From NCBI GenBank assembly GCA_015039365.1, contig WION01000134.1:62001-126000 (forward strand): a stretch of 64,000 bases of DNA, written 5' to 3'. Shown here piece after piece: positions 59,823-64,000 of this stretch (position 1 is the stretch's first letter; every line of letters begins with the position of its first letter). The translations under genes and the position numbers were made by a program. Origin of the DNA: Amanita rubescens (taxonomy: Eukaryota; Basidiomycota; Agaricomycetes; Agaricales; Amanitaceae). Below the pieces are notes generated by a model. That model was given only the letters and a program-made list of their open reading frames with translations. It did no database searches and was not told the DNA's origin.

Positions 59823-61530
59823 ATGAACTGTCTGGCAAGGCGCGTCTTGCGCCTTGGTTCCTTGCCGCCCCCACGCCAAGGCCTCTGGTTAAAAACGTCA
59901 CAACAGAGGATACGCACGTATGCGAAGAAAGTGGACAAACCCAAACTTCCACACCCAGAAACGTCCACCTCCTTCGAACGTCTTTTCTTCCTTCTCTCTC
60001 TCCTCAATCCGGGTCAAAAACAGCTTGCAGAATCCGAAATGGCGCTCCTCATTGCCGGCCTTTTATCGTCTACCGACGACAAGGACAACTTGACCAAAAT
60101 TGCGGAGACTATTTCGCCCATTATAGAAAGCTATGATCGAAAGGAGCTATACGCGAAGGTCAATGAGGCCAGGAAGAAGATGAATGATACTAAGCAGCGG
60201 AAGAAAGCTGAAAATGTGATATGCAACCGGCTTGGGGTCGGGAAGAGTAAGGAGGATGGAGAGGGTACGTTCGTGCTTTTTCGTTCATCGCAAAATCCTA
60301 ATAAATCCACCCTTAGTCTCGTACTCCCCTCCTCCTAAAGAGGAACTCTACGGTAAACCACTATTTGAACAACTGTTTCGCCAATTAGAATCTCCGTACG
60401 CTATTTCTAAGCTACGGCACATGGATCACGCCGATTTAGAAGAGTTTTCGAATCTTATGAAGCAAGGCATGGATTCGAGGGGAAGAGAAAATGCGGGTAT
60501 CTTGAATACCATCCAGTCGTTCTTGGCCGAAAGAGGACTGGAGGTGGTTTATTATCGAGATGAAAATCCCGAGCCGGTCGATATCGAGTTTGAAGAGTAT
60601 GAACTTGCCCAGATGGCTGTGGAAGATGAGAGTTTGAGTAAGTCGTTCATATAATCACATATATGCGCGCATATATACTAAAAAAACACCTTAACAGACC
60701 CACTAGAAACACCTGCCCCAGAAGAAGAAAACGATCCTTACCCAAACCTAATGACACCCGACCCTCTCCTCGACCCGCGAGACGAGTTGGTATTCCCTCC
60801 AACCGACTCCTCGCCTTACACCAACCGCGTCATCGTGCGGAACCACACATCCATCTTCCACGACTCCCTCGCCGCTCAATCCACCTCTAGCGAGGAATCT
60901 GACTGGCTACCAGAAATGACGGACGATAATTCCGAAGACCTAGAATCATTCGAAAATCTGCCTCTCTCTTCACAAGAGATAAACGAACTTTACAAGTTCC
61001 CACTCATCGCGCGCCGCGTAACGCAACAAACGGGAAAAGGAAAGATACACAGGGTTCAATACCTCGTCGTCGTTGGGAACGGGGACGGTTTGGTGGGTTA
61101 CGGTCAAGCGACAGATGAAGACTCGCCGCGGGCGCTAGCGAAAGCGACCGCCAAGGCGATCCGGTCTATGGACACGGTAACGCGGTTTGAAAAACGTACG
61201 ATTCCGACCGACATGGAGACCAAGTTTGGATCGACGAGGATTATTATGAGACCGAGGCCTGTCGGGTTTGGGCTGAGGTGTAATCCGAATCTGCACCAGG
61301 TGCTCAAGGCAGCTGGCATTAAGGATATAAGCGCGAAAGTGTGGGGGAGTCGTAACCCGGTTGCTGTGGTCAAAGCGGCGTTTAGGATGCTGTGGGCTGG
61401 GCATGCACCGGTGAGTATGGGCGATGGTGTTGGTGGGAAAGGACGTAAGCTGGATAAGGGTGAAGGGGTGCGGAGTGTGTGGGATGTGGAGAGGGAGAGA
61501 GGGAGGAAGATGGTTGGGCTGAGGTTGTAA
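59823..61530 (+). CDS. Mitochondrial ribosomal protein uS5m
   Basis: Exons 59823-60264, 60317-60637 and 60698-61530, in phase, give 531 residues. The N-terminus (MNCLARRVLRLGSLPPPRQG, Arg-rich, few acids) looks like a mitochondrial presequence. The conserved uS5 core is C-terminal: VTQQTGKGKIHRVQYLVVVG, NGDGLVGYGQATDE, AKATAKAIRSMDTV, and FGLRCNPNLHQVLKAAGIKD, AKVWGSRNPVAVVKAAFRML. The extra 300-residue N-terminal part is usual for fungal mitochondrial S5. It belongs to the small mitoribosomal subunit. It shares a short divergent promoter with the PITH gene. Confidence 0.88.
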
Positions 61531-62620
61531 TTATGGTTAAGTCGGTCGCCATATTCATATTTCATTACTTATTTCACTCACCTCCCTTGGTGCGTCAGAC
61601 AGTGTAAGTCGTTTACCTACAAGAGGCACACCCTGGGACTGGGCCTCCATATTCTTAATATGAATGTTTTTTAAAAAGGAACTCGTGACTGCCACCTACC
61701 ACTGACTCAGTCCCTGGACAGTACATATCATAATTGATAATTTAATCCTTATGTCGATGCTGGAGCTCTGTCTTCCGGCACTGGTGGTGCTTGGAACCTA
61801 ATTTTTCCCAAGCTTTGGTCAGGACTCAGGATCACGGATCTTGTGAGTGTCTTGACTGCACAGATTTGTCCATTACTATTTGGACGAGTTGCCTGTAGTG
61901 CCAGCAAGTAGTATCAAGAATCCCTTAATGAATGCAGCCAGAAAGCAACTCTGGCAATGCTGACTGATGAACAGTGGACAGCAACCAAAGCAGGAATGCT
62001 CATTGAGGTCCACATCAGGGAAACGGCAACTTCCGCTTTCGCCGCTCTGGCCGCTTTTCAGAGCGGTCAAAGCCGCCAAAGCCGTAAAAGCGGCTGTCCG
62101 CTTTTTTAGGCAAGGTACACTGCTCCCAGAGCCGAATCAGTGGCTCTGAAAGCTATTTGATCACTTTGAGAGAGCTTTCTTAAGCTTCACACAAAATCAA
62201 ATGCAGCAAAAAAGCGATTTTATTATTGGTTGTAACAACGAGCCAACGGTAGTAGTAATGTAGTCACAGAGAGCGGTTTCAAAGTGTGCGAGAAACTCGG
62301 CGGAATCGCGAGCGACCATAGTGATGTAGTAGTATGGGCTTGGAAGGAAAGCAACGATAGCAAAACTGAGAGAATGATGGTTTGATAGTGTTGATGTGAT
62401 GCTTTGCGTTGCACGTTGCCTTCTTGCTGTTCGTCGTACGGTTGAATACATTTCAACCCAGTAGCATAACTTGCCGAAAGAAAGTGGAATTGTGAGTACA
62501 TGTTAACGGTTAAGAGCAGCGCTACTCACCTTCGCTTGCTGAGCGAGTCCAATCGATCTTTTCATCAATGGCGAGAGAATGGTAAGTGTCAAATGGCTTA
62601 CGTATGCGAGTAAATATAGC
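61531..62620. other. Intergenic, simple repeats
   Basis: No gene recognised. At 62030-62110 there is a clustered AGCGGC/GCCGCT low-complexity stretch that can fold back on itself. Confidence 0.4.
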
Positions 62621-62773
62621 ATATAGTTGCTAAAACGAGCTCTGGGAGGTGTCAGGAAAGGGTGGCGCTGCGAGGAAAGAAAGAACTCATCTTCGCATAT
62701 AGTCGCTAAAATGAGCTCTGGGAGGTGTCAGGAAAAGGTGGCGCTGCGAGGAAAGAAAGAACTCATCTTCGCG
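62621..62773. repeat. Two-copy tandem duplication, about 75 bp
   Basis: The block from ATAGTTGCTAAAACGAGCTC to AAAGAACTCATCTTCGC is repeated immediately with only a few substitutions. Confidence 0.85.
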
Positions 62774-64000
62774 GTGTGTATAACAGTTGTAAACCTACCA
62801 TGAACCATTTGCTCAAGCATGGGTCGCCATACCCGTGGTCCTTTTTGCATGGGACGAAAGAGAGAGAGGTGGAGGGAGGAAAGGATAAAGTTCAGCGAGA
62901 CGCATCTCGGAGCGGTGATGTCACGGTCAGTTATTTGGTAGTGTTTGCAATCCACCCAAAATTCTTCACAAGTCCGATCCCACTGCCATTCAGTGGCGCG
63001 CAAAAATGAAGACACGGGAATGAAAGTCAGCTGGCCAACAAACAAATCGGTAAGTACTTGTCATCGTCCGCGGCACCTATCTGTTCTATATTCATATCAG
63101 TGGCAGGTCATTGTCTGCGACGGGTCAGATGCGGAGGAAGATGTTGGTGATTGCAAGCAAAGGCATACGTTGGACACTTTGGATGACGAGGAAGCGGATG
63201 AACGCGTGGAACAGAGAGCAGGCGCAGTTGGGAAGCAAAGCTGTCACGTTTGACCCAGCGCGTTTTTCAACTCCCGGAGTGCGATTCGCCGAACAACCCA
63301 TTCCTAGACTCTCCCACCAACGACAATCCACGTACAACCCACGTGAAGAAACGCGCAGTATCCCGCGGAATCCTACGCGATACTCCCCCTTTGGCTGCGG
63401 CGTTCGCAGGGTATACCTGAATTCATTCTTTCTACAACCCACGCGAAACGCGCAGTGTCACCTCCTGCGGAATCCTTCCTTCCACCCGAACACCCAGACT
63501 TTTCATGGCATGCATTATCACCAATGCTTCTCTTCCCTACGTGGCCCACCAAGAGTCGCACCAAACACGAGAATGCGCAAGAGTTGGCGAAGAAGCTCAC
63601 TGAGTAGGAGTACGTCAATCAAGGAGACCAACGCGTCACCCTATCACCACTTGCCTCAATCGCGTATCAAAGCCCTGGCGCAGGGAACAATTGGCGCATC
63701 GCGAAACTGGCAATACGGACGACATCGAAGACTGCGGACGATACTAGACGCGATTTTTCATGAGAATGGCGAGCACTAAGCCATGGACAGCAAATGCTGA
63801 TACTAATTGCCTAATTGAAGTTATACATGCCTACTGACACTAGTTCTTTTATACACGCTAACCAAACGTGATCCAGAAATATATGATATGTGTCACCTAG
63901 TCAACCTGATGAGCTACATAGTTGAAAAACGCGCATATAGTCTTACCCTCATCATGAGTTCTGAAAAGCGAGAAACACCGCATCCACTTCAACAGTGAGC
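62774..64000. other. No supported gene; P450-promoter relic at 63032-63105
   Basis: The segment 63032-63105 resembles the P450 promoter zone at 41470-41545 (CATCGTCCGC, CTGTTCTATATTCAT, TCAGTG). A plus-strand open frame at 63111-63779 has no recognisable family and low-complexity composition. Confidence 0.4.

Noticed and set aside
63111..63779. 222-residue open frame at the right end
   Set aside because: Arg/Ser/Pro-rich composition with no recognised motif or splice context; not enough evidence for a gene.

Overview
The window is nuclear DNA of a filamentous basidiomycete, most likely an Agaricomycete. Most genes are cut by many 45-60 nt GT-AG introns. The families are typical of mushroom-forming fungi: a Helitron-type protein, TKL-type kinases, an NB-ARC/TPR protein, tandem cytochrome P450s, phenylalanine ammonia-lyase, and an agaric-type coiled-coil family. 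Gene models were built by hand from splice signals, reading frame and protein-family knowledge. No search was run.

Left part (1-22 kb): a dynamic accessory region. It starts with a non-autonomous pogo/Tigger-like element (1119-1940) and a Helitron protein fragment (2465-3742). Copies of a 13-exon gene family follow, encoding a ubiquitin-like domain plus a C-terminal RING-type finger. Copy A (4196-6802, minus) reads as intact. Copy C (14575-17162, plus) has one nonsense codon. Copies B (12071-14119, minus) and D (17707-18262, plus) look like the two halves of one gene, cut at the same nucleotide by an inversion of about 4.1 kb. Between A and B lie a 3'-shortened ataxin-2/PBP1-like gene, a TKL-type kinase and a ribosomal uS15 fragment. 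A head-to-head pair of coiled-coil genes (18818-21860) closes the region; the right-hand one carries a captured piece of a kinase gene.

Middle (22-31 kb): an NCS1 nucleobase permease (minus), a decayed ARMC8/Vid28-like relic, and the first of five P450 copies (P1, decayed).

Right-middle (31-47 kb): a 651-residue serine-rich single-exon gene, tRNA-Thr(AGT), a small two-span membrane protein gene (M1), P450s P2 and P3, a decayed second membrane gene (M2), P450 P4, and an aldo/keto reductase. M1-P2 and M2-P4 are copies of one duplicated unit. P2-P4 look intact, share a TATA-type promoter, and carry GC-AG introns where P1 and P5 have GT-AG.

Right (48-64 kb): an A+T-rich island with a frameshifted NB-ARC protein whose TPR units are nearly identical 126-bp repeats, then an MTG1 GTPase fragment. 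Next come a decayed P450 on the minus strand (P5), an intact phenylalanine ammonia-lyase, and a divergent housekeeping pair: a PITH-domain protein and mitochondrial ribosomal protein uS5m. The last 2.4 kb has no recognised gene. PAL, P450s and the reductase are compatible with phenylpropanoid or xenobiotic oxidation, but the sequence alone does not show a common pathway.
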